Notes under the pieces: model-generated
The model's input: the letters and a program-made list of their open reading frames with translations, nothing else
Database searches by the model: none
Told to the model about the DNA's origin: nothing
Assembly: GCA_002420145.1 (NCBI GenBank)
Contig: DIHL01000016.1
Span: forward strand, 1 to 64,000
Source of the DNA: Bacteroidetes bacterium UBA5697
GTDB taxonomy: Bacteria > Bacteroidota > Bacteroidia > B-17B0 > Aurantibacillaceae
DNA: 64,000 nt
Direction: 5' to 3'
Shown here: one piece after another, positions 43,279 to 51,582 of the stretch
Layout: every line of letters starts with the position of its first letter
Position numbering within the stretch: the first letter of the stretch is position 1
Made by a program: the position numbers and the translations under genes

Positions 43279-44844
43279 TTAATTCTTAATTATTTTATAC
43301 GATTGCGATTGCTTATTACCAATTTGTAAAAAGTAAATACCTGATTGTAATGTTTGAACGTTGATAGTTGTGTTGTCATTTTCTAGTTTTCCATTTAATA
43401 CAGTTTGCCCTAATGTATTTATAATACTATACGATTCATTTGTTAAACTAGTGGATGTATTAATGTGAATGATATCATTTGCTGGATTTGGGTAAATAGA
43501 AAGGACAGTGTTGTTTAATTGGTTTTCCTGAATGCCAACAGAAAGAGGATTTAGTTTAAAAATCCATGCATTATAACTGTTGTTGCCCAAGGCTGATGTA
43601 ACATCATGATCTACTGAATTTGAAACAGTAGAAATAATATAACCATTATCATTTGTTTTACAAATGGAATTTGCATAATCGTCAGATGAACCTCCATAAT
43701 TTTTCTCCCAAATTATATTACCATTTATATCTGTATTAACTATCCAGCAATCATAATATCCTCCATAAAAGTTGCTGACATCTCCATCGTTTGATTCTGT
43801 ATTTCCAAGAATAATAAAACCTCCATTTGAAGTTTCTACAATACTGCTAAATTCATCATGTGAAGTACCCCCATAAGTTTTTTTCCATTGATATGTTCCG
43901 TTTTGGTCTATTTTTAATAGAGCTCCAGAGTTATCTGAAGAAGTTGACGAATTACCTGCTAAAATATAGCCACCATCGGAGGTTTGTTTTACACATTTTG
44001 GCACAAATCCTTGTGCAATTAGAAATGAATTATCCCATATAATACTACCGTTGGCATCTAGTTTTATGATCCAACCTGCCAAAGACCAAAGCGGCAGTCC
44101 AACAGGAGTTACGTCGCCATCAATAGACATTGAACTCCCTGCAATAACGTAACCTCCGTCTGAAGTATTGTCGATAGAAAAAACAAATTCATCATCAGAT
44201 CCGCCAAAGGATTTTTCCCATTGAATAGTTCCATTTACATCTAATTTAATAATCCAATAATCAGGGTCGGCGCCACCTCCATGATGGTTTGATACATCTC
44301 CATCATTAGAAAGCGATGTTCCCGCTAAAATACAACCTCCATCTGGCGTTCCTTTTATGGACCAAACTTGTTCCGCCGAAGAACCACCCATAGTTTTTTG
44401 CCATAGTATGTTTCCATTTGCATCTAATTTTACTACCCAACAGTCATCTTCAAAATATTGATTATATTGGTTCCCATGATTTCCTGAAACATCTCCGTCA
44501 TTTGATTTCGTATATCCCGCAGCAATCAACCCGCCGTCAGTAGATTGTGCTATACAATATAACCTGTCTTGAGACGAGCCTCCTACATTTTTTGTCCATA
44601 TGGCAGTACCTGAGGCATCTAATTTTGCTACCCAACCATCTTGGTCACCTTTACTACCAGTAAAGTTTCCATCTGTCGAATTAGTTCCTCCTGTTGCAGC
44701 ATATCCGCCATCAGCTGTTTGAATAATTGCATGACATTCGTCCCAACCTATGCCCATTAAATTTGTTTGCCATTGTATAGTTGGTGCTTGAGAATAAGTG
44801 TTTAGTGCAAATGCACTAACGATAGTAAGTAGTAGTAGTTTCAT
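43279..44844 (-). CDS. Secreted beta-propeller protein with T9SS sorting domain
   Basis: A 521-residue secreted protein. Signal peptide 1-18 (TYS/Q). Seven to eight repeats of about 55 residues follow (about 25-430), each built on DGGY...G.S.S.DGDVS.......D.WI.KLD.NG.I.W.K..GGS..D. This pattern resembles delta-60/SBBP-type propeller blades. A type A sorting domain closes it (LSIYPNPANDIIHINT to GIYFLQIGN). It probably forms a surface propeller with a binding role; no catalytic residues are seen. Repeated DGD loops could bind calcium, which is inference. Confidence 0.82.
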   Translation of the reverse strand: MKLLLLTIVSAFALNTYSQAPTIQWQTNLMGIGWDECHAIIQTADGGYAATGGTNSTDGNFTGSKGDQDGWVAKLDASGTAIWTKNVGGSSQDRLYCIAQSTDGGLIAAGYTKSNDGDVSGNHGNQYNQYFEDDCWVVKLDANGNILWQKTMGGSSAEQVWSIKGTPDGGCILAGTSLSNDGDVSNHHGGGADPDYWIIKLDVNGTIQWEKSFGGSDDEFVFSIDNTSDGGYVIAGSSMSIDGDVTPVGLPLWSLAGWIIKLDANGSIIWDNSFLIAQGFVPKCVKQTSDGGYILAGNSSTSSDNSGALLKIDQNGTYQWKKTYGGTSHDEFSSIVETSNGGFIILGNTESNDGDVSNFYGGYYDCWIVNTDINGNIIWEKNYGGSSDDYANSICKTNDNGYIISTVSNSVDHDVTSALGNNSYNAWIFKLNPLSVGIQENQLNNTVLSIYPNPANDIIHINTSTSLTNESYSIINTLGQTVLNGKLENDNTTINVQTLQSGIYFLQIGNKQSQSYKIIKN

Positions 44845-44865
44845 AATAGTTAATTTTATCTATTA

Positions 44866-44873
44866 CAAAAATA
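44866..44873 (-). promoter_or_regulatory. -7 promoter box of the propeller T9SS gene
   Basis: TATTTTTG on the minus strand matches the consensus exactly. A TTG lies 23 nt upstream. The predicted start gives a leader of about 15 nt before the ATG at 44844. Confidence 0.6.
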
Positions 44874-45051
44874 CTAGCTATTAAAACTATAAAATTCAAT
44901 AATGAGTAAATGGCGGGTTTGATTTGATAGGTGGTGGGTTTTTGCCGATAAGTGATTTTGGATTTTATTTAATTACAGCATAATGCGTATTTAAATCTCT
45001 ATCTAAAATAGAAAAGCAAAATTCAGTTCTTAAGGTGCAGTTTAATACTTT

Positions 45052-45073
45052 GGTGACTGAGTTTGTCGAAGTC
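45052..45073. repeat. Short dispersed repeat fragment (GTCGAAGTC type)
   Basis: GGTGACTGAGTTTGTCGAAG followed by TC. It shares CTGAG...GTCGAAGT with the element at 45818-45841 on the other side of the DsbA-like gene, in the same orientation. It appears to be a degenerate member of the same repeat class. Confidence 0.55.
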
Positions 45074-45095
45074 AAAAAGTATCTTAAAAAATAAT

Positions 45096-45797
45096 CTATG
45101 AGCACCCCTCTGGCCCACAACCACAAGAACTATCAGAAGCAATCGGTTCAGTCACTCCATTAATATTTTCTTCATACGCTTTGGTTAAAGCACCTAAAAA
45201 AGTTTCGCTTTCTTGCGCTCCCGAAACAGCATACTTTCTATCCAATACAAAAAATGGAACGCCTCGCACACCAATTTGTTGTGCTTCGGCAATGTCTTGT
45301 TCAACTTCGTTTGAATAAGTTGTGTTATTTAAAACATCATTAATTTCTTTTTCATCGATTCCTAACTCTTTACCAATTTGTAATAGGGTAGAGTGGTCGG
45401 CGGTGTTTTTGCCATCCGTAAAATAAGCTTGAAATAGTTTTTCTTCTAATTCATTTTGCTTGCCATACTTTTTAGCTAAGTGTGATAAACGATGCGCATC
45501 AAATGAATTAGCAACAACTGCTTTATCAAAATTAAATTCTAAACCAACTTGCTTAGCAATATTAGTCACATGTGCCGTTGTTTCTTGCGCTTGTTGTTTA
45601 CTCCAACCTTTCTTTTCTGCTAAATTATCTATCGTATTTAAGCTTGGGTCGGTAATCGTTGTTGGGTCCAGCTGAAAGCTTTTCCAAACCACTTCAATCT
45701 TATCTTTGTGAGGAAATTGCGCTAAAGCATTTTCAAATTTGCGTTTGCCTATATAGCAAAACGGACACATCACATCACTCCAAATTTCTACTTTCAT
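45096..45797 (-). CDS. DsbA-family oxidoreductase (FrnE-like)
   Basis: A 233-residue thioredoxin-fold oxidoreductase of the FrnE/HCCA-isomerase-related group. The N-terminal VEIWSDVMCPFCYIGKRKFE has the redox pair Cys11-Cys14. A helical insertion domain follows, then the cis-Pro segment GVRGVPFFVLDRKYAVSGAQ. There is no signal peptide, so it is probably cytoplasmic, as other FrnE proteins are. The tail SSCGCGPEGCS adds three cysteines that could bind metal or form a second disulfide. Members are linked to stress tolerance, but the substrate is unknown. It is flanked by repeat fragments. Confidence 0.88.
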   Translation of the reverse strand: MKVEIWSDVMCPFCYIGKRKFENALAQFPHKDKIEVVWKSFQLDPTTITDPSLNTIDNLAEKKGWSKQQAQETTAHVTNIAKQVGLEFNFDKAVVANSFDAHRLSHLAKKYGKQNELEEKLFQAYFTDGKNTADHSTLLQIGKELGIDEKEINDVLNNTTYSNEVEQDIAEAQQIGVRGVPFFVLDRKYAVSGAQESETFLGALTKAYEENINGVTEPIASDSSCGCGPEGCS

Positions 45798-45817
45798 TGT
45801 TCTTGTTTTTTATTGTT

Positions 45818-45841
45818 GTCACACTGAGCGGAGTCGAAGTG
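45818..45841. repeat. Dispersed repeat element upstream of the DsbA-like gene
   Basis: GTCACACTGAGCGGAGTCGA then AGTG. With its flanks (TTGTC..AGTGGACAA) it folds into a bulged hairpin. Similar GTCA.....GAG..GAGTCGAA motifs occur between genes in many Bacteroidota. It produces a spurious open frame on the plus strand. Confidence 0.65.
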
Positions 45842-45924
45842 GACAACCGGAGTGCTCTATTATTTAATCACAAAGGTAATTAATGTATGATGCTTTTGCA
45901 ACGTCGCTATACTTTAGGGAAGTA

Positions 45925-47379
45925 TTAAGCATCTTTCCTCTTTATACATCGACCTCTTGGCTCATCACCCTCGTGAAGTACAATGTCTGAATGTAAGAAA
46001 TGCACCGCTTCTGCGGAGTCTTTTACTTTAGTGGCACTACGCTCTAACATTTCAGATTCAAACTCCGTTAATACACTTTTTCTGATTCCAATTTCTTTCC
46101 ATTTTGATAAGGAACCACAAGATTTATAGATTCCTCTGGCTAATGCCACCGCATCTAGCAAAGCTTGATTGGCGCCTTGTCCTTTAAACGGACTCATTGG
46201 ATGAGCCGCATCTCCTATCAATGTGGCATTCCCGCATTTTTCTAATAGGTCTGATGTGAGTAATTCTCTGTCGTAAACTGGATAGCCTGAAATCTTCGCT
46301 TCCAGGGTTGATGATACAATTTGAGGAATAGGGTTGTGCCATTGCGTTCTTCGACAAGCTTCTTCTTTAAGAGCTTGAGTTCCTTTTGCACTCAGTTCCG
46401 TTGCTTCTTTTTCAGATAGAGGAAAACTCAATTGCCACATCACTGAGCTTGCATCAAAAGGCATGATATAAATTCGGTCATTACCATTGGCAGTTTGAAA
46501 TACAGTCGCTGAATCTAGCAATTCACTATCAACCTCTTTGAGCGCTTCTAAAGGACAAATACCTAATATCACCATACAGCCTAAATAACGTAAAGGGCTA
46601 CTATCTTCACCAATTAGTAAGTTACGAACCGAACTACGAATGCCATCCGCTCCAACTACTAAATCTGCTTTAGCGTTTTTTATTTCTCCATTTACCTGAA
46701 AACTTAAATTAATACCACTTTCATTTTCATTTATATCAATTAACTGATGTCCCCATAGCACTTTATAACGTTCATCAAGTTGCTCTAGAATAGCTAGTCG
46801 CAAAGACTGCCTTGCAATATGCATATTGGTTCGTCGAGGCGATATTTTTTCATTTGATTGTAGCCACTTTCTCATTCCCCATTCTCCAACTATTTTTCCT
46901 TCTGTGGTATGAACCACATGTCTTGTTGAAACCACTCCTTTTTCTAAAGATAAAATACCCAATGCCTCAATAGCTTTAGTTGCTTGTTGTAAGGTGAGTC
47001 CATAACCTTGAGATCGAGCATCGAAGTTATTATCGCGTTCATACAATGTAAAAGGAATGCCACGATGCATACATGCTACTGCTAAAGCCACTCCTCCAAT
47101 ACCAGCGCCAATAATAGCCACGTGTGGGTAGTTTTTGGTATCAGCTATTGGAGGATTATTTGAATGTACTAATCCAGTTCCGTGGCAATTTAAGCAAGAA
47201 ATTAAAGGACTTTTAGGACGAACGGGAGCAAGGCCTTTTCCATTTATTTTTTCAAATTCATTCATTGAATTTTGATAATGGAGTCGTACTTTTTTACGAA
47301 GCCTTTGACTTTTTTTACCTCGTCCCTTACATTCGGGACATATTGTCCAGTTAGTTTTTTCGCTTATCTCCTTTTTCAA
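45925..47379 (-). CDS. FAD-dependent monooxygenase with N-terminal zinc-finger-like segment
   Basis: A 484-residue enzyme. The main part (about 85-450) is a group A flavin hydroxylase: the FAD-binding VAIIGAGIGGVALAVACMHRG, the DG motif VVGADGIRSSVRNL, and GDAAHPMSPFKGQGANQALLDAVAL in order. Substrates of this group are aromatic or quinone-like; the actual one is unknown. Residues 1-70 are unusual: two CxxCxGxG motifs, CPECKGRG (Cys14, Cys17) and CLNCHGTG (Cys62, Cys65), as in the DnaJ zinc-binding centre, separated by a basic helix. The four cysteines could hold one zinc ion. It lies downstream of the DUF349 gene but behind a terminator. Confidence 0.82.
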   Translation of the reverse strand: MKKEISEKTNWTICPECKGRGKKSQRLRKKVRLHYQNSMNEFEKINGKGLAPVRPKSPLISCLNCHGTGLVHSNNPPIADTKNYPHVAIIGAGIGGVALAVACMHRGIPFTLYERDNNFDARSQGYGLTLQQATKAIEALGILSLEKGVVSTRHVVHTTEGKIVGEWGMRKWLQSNEKISPRRTNMHIARQSLRLAILEQLDERYKVLWGHQLIDINENESGINLSFQVNGEIKNAKADLVVGADGIRSSVRNLLIGEDSSPLRYLGCMVILGICPLEALKEVDSELLDSATVFQTANGNDRIYIMPFDASSVMWQLSFPLSEKEATELSAKGTQALKEEACRRTQWHNPIPQIVSSTLEAKISGYPVYDRELLTSDLLEKCGNATLIGDAAHPMSPFKGQGANQALLDAVALARGIYKSCGSLSKWKEIGIRKSVLTEFESEMLERSATKVKDSAEAVHFLHSDIVLHEGDEPRGRCIKRKDA

Positions 47380-47415
47380 TTTATTAAATAACCAGATTTT
47401 GAATAACTTTTCTAG

Positions 47416-47452
47416 GAAAAAAAAGCTACCACATTTGTGATAGCTTTTTTTA
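47416..47452 (-). terminator. Intrinsic terminator after the DUF349 gene
   Basis: On the minus strand, AAAAAAAGCTATCAC and GTGGTAGCTTTTTTT form a 15-bp stem with one G-U pair and a short loop. It separates the DUF349 gene from the monooxygenase gene. Confidence 0.85.
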
Positions 47453-47457
47453 GTTTT

Positions 47458-49191
47458 TTACTTCGCTTCCATTTCAGCAGGTTTGAGTTTATTTAACTCT
47501 GCCATTACCATTTTGCGTTTGTCGTTTAACTCAGCAATTTTTTGTTTTTCAGCGTTAATTTTATCTTCTATTTCTTTCATAAAAGGATTTACTCCTTTAC
47601 TACTTGTTTTAAAGAAACCTAAATTGTTATCGTAAGTTTTAATACGGCCTTGGATTTCATCAATTTGTTTTTTGAAATAATCTGCTTCTTTCTTTAATGC
47701 TAATTCAGGGCTTTCTCCATTAGATAAACGCTCTAACTTCGTTTTAAATTGCATCATGAATTTTTCAGAAGCACTCACATTCATTTTATCATACAATTCA
47801 TCTAAGCGATTATAAAACGCATCATTCACACGTTTTTTATCTTTCATTGGTACCATACCCGCTGCATTCCAATCGGCAGAGAATTGTTTTAATGCGGCGT
47901 GGTTAGCTGCTAAATCTTCTGATAAATTAAAGTCTTGTATTTTTTTCAATAACTCTTCTTTAGCAACTAAGTTAGCATCAAAGCTCGCGTCAATGGCGCC
48001 GAAATGTGCTTTCTTAGCATCAAAAAAGTGGTTACAAGCAGCACGGAACTGATTAAATAATTTAGTTTCATCGCCACCAGCGTGAGGCACTTTTTTCCAA
48101 GCGTCTTGTAATTTAATTAAAGCTAAACCTGTTTTTTGCCAATCAGTACTGTCTTTTAAGGCGTTTGCTTTAGCAATTAATTCTTGTTTTTGAGATTTAA
48201 TCACGCCCATTTTTTCGTGAACCACATTAAAGAATGCTTTTTTCTTTTCGAAGAAAGAATCGCATAATTCTCTAAACTCTGCCCACACTTTATCATTGTC
48301 TTTTGCGTTAGCTCTGCCAATGCCTTTCCATTCGGCTTGTAAAGCTACTAACTCGTTGGTTAAATTATTCCAAACTTGTCCGCTTGCTGTTTCAGATTTA
48401 GTAATGATTTCTTTTATTTTTTCAATCACTGCTTTTTTCGAAGCTAAGTTTGCTTCTTTCTCTTCTTCAACAGAATTGTAATGTGCTTTTAATTTTGAGT
48501 AAGCTTCTTCTAAAGCGGCTCTAAAACTACCTTTTAACTCATCCCACTTATCATTAGGCACTGGTCCAATTTCTTCCCAATCATTGCGGTAAATTTTAAT
48601 TAAGCGCTCCGCTTCCTTAATATTTTCTTGATTTTTTAAACCTTTAATTTTTTCTAATAACTCCGTTTTTAATTCGTAGTTACGTTTTAAATCATGCTCT
48701 TGTAATTGTTTTGATAAACTTAATTTGTAATTAAATTCTTCAATGGCTTTACTGTAATCTGCTTGATTTTCTTTGTATTTATGAGGAGACACAGCGCCCG
48801 TTGCTTTCCATTGTGCTTGTAATTCTACTAATTTTTTAATAGCAGCTCCAATGTTATCACTAACTTGACTTAAGTCGTTTATTTTATTAATAATCTCTTG
48901 GCGAATCACCAAGTTTTTACCTTGTTCAATTGCTAAACGAGCATCTTCTTCTTTTTTCTTTTTTTCGATTTTGTCAATCAGTTCCGAAATTTTAACATCT
49001 TCGGGCGATTTGGCATATTCAAATTCTTTTGCTTTGCCGCCTTCGTCAACAAATTCTTGTTTTGCTTTTTCAAATTCGGCTGTCCACAATTTTTGATACT
49101 CTTTTTGCAGAGTGCGCATTTGGTGAGCAACAGCACTAGCTTCAGGTTGCTGAAGCATTTCTTCCAGTTTTGTAATAATTACGTTTTTCAT
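47458..49191 (-). CDS. DUF349 repeat protein
   Basis: A 577-residue, highly charged, all-helical cytoplasmic protein built from about six DUF349 repeats. Each is about 70-75 residues with the marker pattern W...G..[PV]..........F......F: for example LQAQWKATGAVSPHKYKENQ, DWEEIGPVPNDKWDELKGSF, EWKGIGRANAKDNDKVWAEF and DWNAAGMVPMKDKKRVNDAF. The ends are coiled-coil. The family is widespread in Bacteroidota with no settled function; remote similarity to chromosome-segregation or RNA-binding proteins has been discussed. It is divergent from the mutS2-like gene. Confidence 0.88.
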   Translation of the reverse strand: MKNVIITKLEEMLQQPEASAVAHQMRTLQKEYQKLWTAEFEKAKQEFVDEGGKAKEFEYAKSPEDVKISELIDKIEKKKKEEDARLAIEQGKNLVIRQEIINKINDLSQVSDNIGAAIKKLVELQAQWKATGAVSPHKYKENQADYSKAIEEFNYKLSLSKQLQEHDLKRNYELKTELLEKIKGLKNQENIKEAERLIKIYRNDWEEIGPVPNDKWDELKGSFRAALEEAYSKLKAHYNSVEEEKEANLASKKAVIEKIKEIITKSETASGQVWNNLTNELVALQAEWKGIGRANAKDNDKVWAEFRELCDSFFEKKKAFFNVVHEKMGVIKSQKQELIAKANALKDSTDWQKTGLALIKLQDAWKKVPHAGGDETKLFNQFRAACNHFFDAKKAHFGAIDASFDANLVAKEELLKKIQDFNLSEDLAANHAALKQFSADWNAAGMVPMKDKKRVNDAFYNRLDELYDKMNVSASEKFMMQFKTKLERLSNGESPELALKKEADYFKKQIDEIQGRIKTYDNNLGFFKTSSKGVNPFMKEIEDKINAEKQKIAELNDKRKMVMAELNKLKPAEMEAK

Positions 49192-49251
49192 TTTGTAATA
49201 AACCTTTCTTTAGGGTTTTTGTTTTTAATTTATAATGATGTTATTTAAATT

Positions 49252-49399
49252 TTTGAACCACATAGGTGCATAGATTTTGTGTTATTTAAAGTTAGTTATA
49301 GAAAGCTTTGCTTTACACATAATACAGCTATGTGGAAAAACTAGTTTCTATCTTTAACTTCTCGTACGGTACATTTTCTATGTTTCTATGTGGTTAAAT
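49252..49399. repeat. MITE-like dispersed element, copy 2 (fills the 309-bp gene-free gap)
   Basis: A 148-bp element with ends AACCACATAG (49256-49265) and CTATGTGGTTAAAT (49386-49399); the left outer 4 bp have diverged. It shares ends, a CATAGATTTT block (20 of 23 left-end positions match copy 1) and an internal ACACATA...TATGTGG hairpin with the element at 19300-19444. The remaining gap (49192-49251 and 49400-49500) is AT-rich and holds no other clear signal. Confidence 0.78.
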
Positions 49400-49500
49400 A
49401 TTCTAATTTATTTAACCTATCAAAAATAAAGGAAAATTTTAGTTTACAAAACTTTCAAGGTGTTTTTTTATATAAATAAAAGGTTAATTTTATTGCTGAA

Positions 49501-51582
49501 ATGAATATCATAGAGTCTGAAGCCCTCGAATTATTAGAGTTTTTTAAAATTAAAAAATACGTTACTGATTTTTGTCATAGTAGCGGCGCTAAAAACAAAG
49601 CATCACACATTTCTGTCTTTGCTAATCACGAAAACTTAACTACTGAATTACATCGCGTTTCTGAATTAAAAAATACATTTAGTAGCGATTCTTTTTTTCC
49701 TGATATACAGTTTCAAGATTTCAGGAAAGAAGCTTCTTTATTGGGTTTAGATGGAAGCATGCTCACCGAAGAACAATTTCTGTTAATTAAACAAGCAACC
49801 GAAATTAGTAATACTGCCATTCGTTTTCTAAAAAATAAAAAACAAACATTACCTTATTTATCACAATTAGCAGATGAATTAGAGGATAATAAAATTATCA
49901 TAGCAGAAATTGATCGCATTATTGATTTTGATGCGACGGTGAAAAATTCGGCGTCTAAAGAATTACAAAAAATTCGTAAAGATTTATCGGAGAAAAGAAG
50001 AGAGAGTGATGCGAAGTTTGATAGACAGGTGAATGAATTACGAAAGCTAGGATTTATTAGAGATAATGAAGAAAGTTTTTTTAATGGCCGAAGAACCTTA
50101 GCGGTGTTGGTTGAATATAAATCGGAAGTGAGTGGATTTGTGCATAATAAAAGCGAAACAGGGAAAACTATTTTTATTGAACCCGGTGCTACCATCAGTA
50201 TTAATAACGACATTGCCGAATTAGAAATTGATGAGCGCAGAGAAATTAATCGCATTCTTCGTGAGTTATCTGATACGCTTCGTCCGTATGCATTTCAATT
50301 AAAACAATACGATGAATTGTTAATTGAATTAGATTTTTTAAAAGCCAAAGCGAAATTCGCTCAATTAATTAATGCGTCTTTACCAAGTATTTCAACTAAT
50401 TCAGAGTTAAAATTAAACAAGGCTTTTCATCCAGTTTTATTTTTGCAAAATAAGGAACTCAAAAAGAACACGGTTCCTTTAAATATTCATTTGAATGCTG
50501 AAAATCATTTGGTGGTGATTTCTGGACCAAACGCAGGAGGAAAATCAATCACCTTAAAAACAGTAGGTTTATTACAAACCATGTTGCAATGTGGATTGTT
50601 AGTTTGCGTAGCAGAAAACTCGGTGATGAGTTTCTTTAAACATGTTTTAATTGATATTGGAGATACGCAAAGCATCGAACATGAATTGAGTACGTACAGC
50701 GCTCGATTAAAAAACATGATTTCGATTTTAAAAACGGTGAATGCGCAAACCTTGATTTTAATGGATGAATTTGGTAGTGGTACCGATCCTGAGTTGGGTG
50801 GCGCTATGGCAGAAGTTGTTTTAGAGGAATTAGTAAAATCAAAAACTTTTGGAATTATTACCACACATTTTCCGAATGTGAAATTATTAGCTAATAAATT
50901 AGATGGTGTTTTAAATGGTAGTATGCTGTTTGATTTAGAAACCCTAGACCCAAAATATATGTTGACTGTTGGTGAACCAGGAAGTAGTTACACCTTTGAA
51001 GTAGCAGAAAGAGTAGGGTTTCCAAAGGATTTGATTACAAGAGCTAAAGCAAAAATTGATATTGATAAAGTGGATTTGAATGTCTTGTTAGCAGAAGTTC
51101 AACAACAAAAAACAAAATTAGCAGAAGCCGTTGAGCGAACCGAGCACGAAGAATTTTTAAGGAAAATTTCGAAAGAAAAATACGAAGTACTGTCTGCTAA
51201 TTTTAGAGATAAAATAGACAGAGAACGAGAGCGTAAAATCGAATTAGCACGTTTAGCAGATTTCGGACAAAAGTATTTGCGCTTAATGGAGGAGTGGAAT
51301 AAAAATGAAGATCGTAAAATGGTGATTAAACGTTTTATTGATGGCATTACGGCGGAAACTAAAAAACGTAAGGATTTAGAAAAACAAAACAAACGCGATA
51401 ATTTTGCTGAGAAAAAAGTGGCTCGTATTAAGCCATTATTAAAAGTAGGAAGTAAAGTCAAAATTTTAAATAGTAGCGAGGTAGGTGTTGTTGAATCCCT
51501 TAAAGATGAAAAAGTAAACATCACCTTCGGTATTTTAAAAATGACGGTTAATATGGAGAATCTTGAATTGGTTAGGGATTGA
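49501..51582 (+). CDS. MutS2-type DNA-binding ATPase lacking the Smr domain
   Basis: A 693-residue MutS-family ATPase. A helical lever/clamp region (1-300, with the connecting motif ELRKLGFIRDNEESFFNGRRTLAVLVE in order) precedes the ABC-type ATPase: Walker A SGPNAGGKS near 341-349, signature and Walker B LILMDEFGSGTDP, and TTHFPNVK. A coiled coil (about 520-625) and a KOW-like segment (about 640-690, LLKVGSKVKILNSSEVGVV) end the protein. MutS2 normally continues with an Smr nuclease domain (total about 780); here it stops at LELVRD. Roles of MutS2 include limiting recombination and ribosome rescue. The 3' end overlaps the GDPD frame. Confidence 0.88.
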   Translation: MNIIESEALELLEFFKIKKYVTDFCHSSGAKNKASHISVFANHENLTTELHRVSELKNTFSSDSFFPDIQFQDFRKEASLLGLDGSMLTEEQFLLIKQATEISNTAIRFLKNKKQTLPYLSQLADELEDNKIIIAEIDRIIDFDATVKNSASKELQKIRKDLSEKRRESDAKFDRQVNELRKLGFIRDNEESFFNGRRTLAVLVEYKSEVSGFVHNKSETGKTIFIEPGATISINNDIAELEIDERREINRILRELSDTLRPYAFQLKQYDELLIELDFLKAKAKFAQLINASLPSISTNSELKLNKAFHPVLFLQNKELKKNTVPLNIHLNAENHLVVISGPNAGGKSITLKTVGLLQTMLQCGLLVCVAENSVMSFFKHVLIDIGDTQSIEHELSTYSARLKNMISILKTVNAQTLILMDEFGSGTDPELGGAMAEVVLEELVKSKTFGIITTHFPNVKLLANKLDGVLNGSMLFDLETLDPKYMLTVGEPGSSYTFEVAERVGFPKDLITRAKAKIDIDKVDLNVLLAEVQQQKTKLAEAVERTEHEEFLRKISKEKYEVLSANFRDKIDRERERKIELARLADFGQKYLRLMEEWNKNEDRKMVIKRFIDGITAETKKRKDLEKQNKRDNFAEKKVARIKPLLKVGSKVKILNSSEVGVVESLKDEKVNITFGILKMTVNMENLELVRD

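Noticed and set aside
45659..45883. 74-codon open frame over the DsbA gene start
   Set aside because: It is antisense to a well-supported gene and continues into a dispersed repeat.
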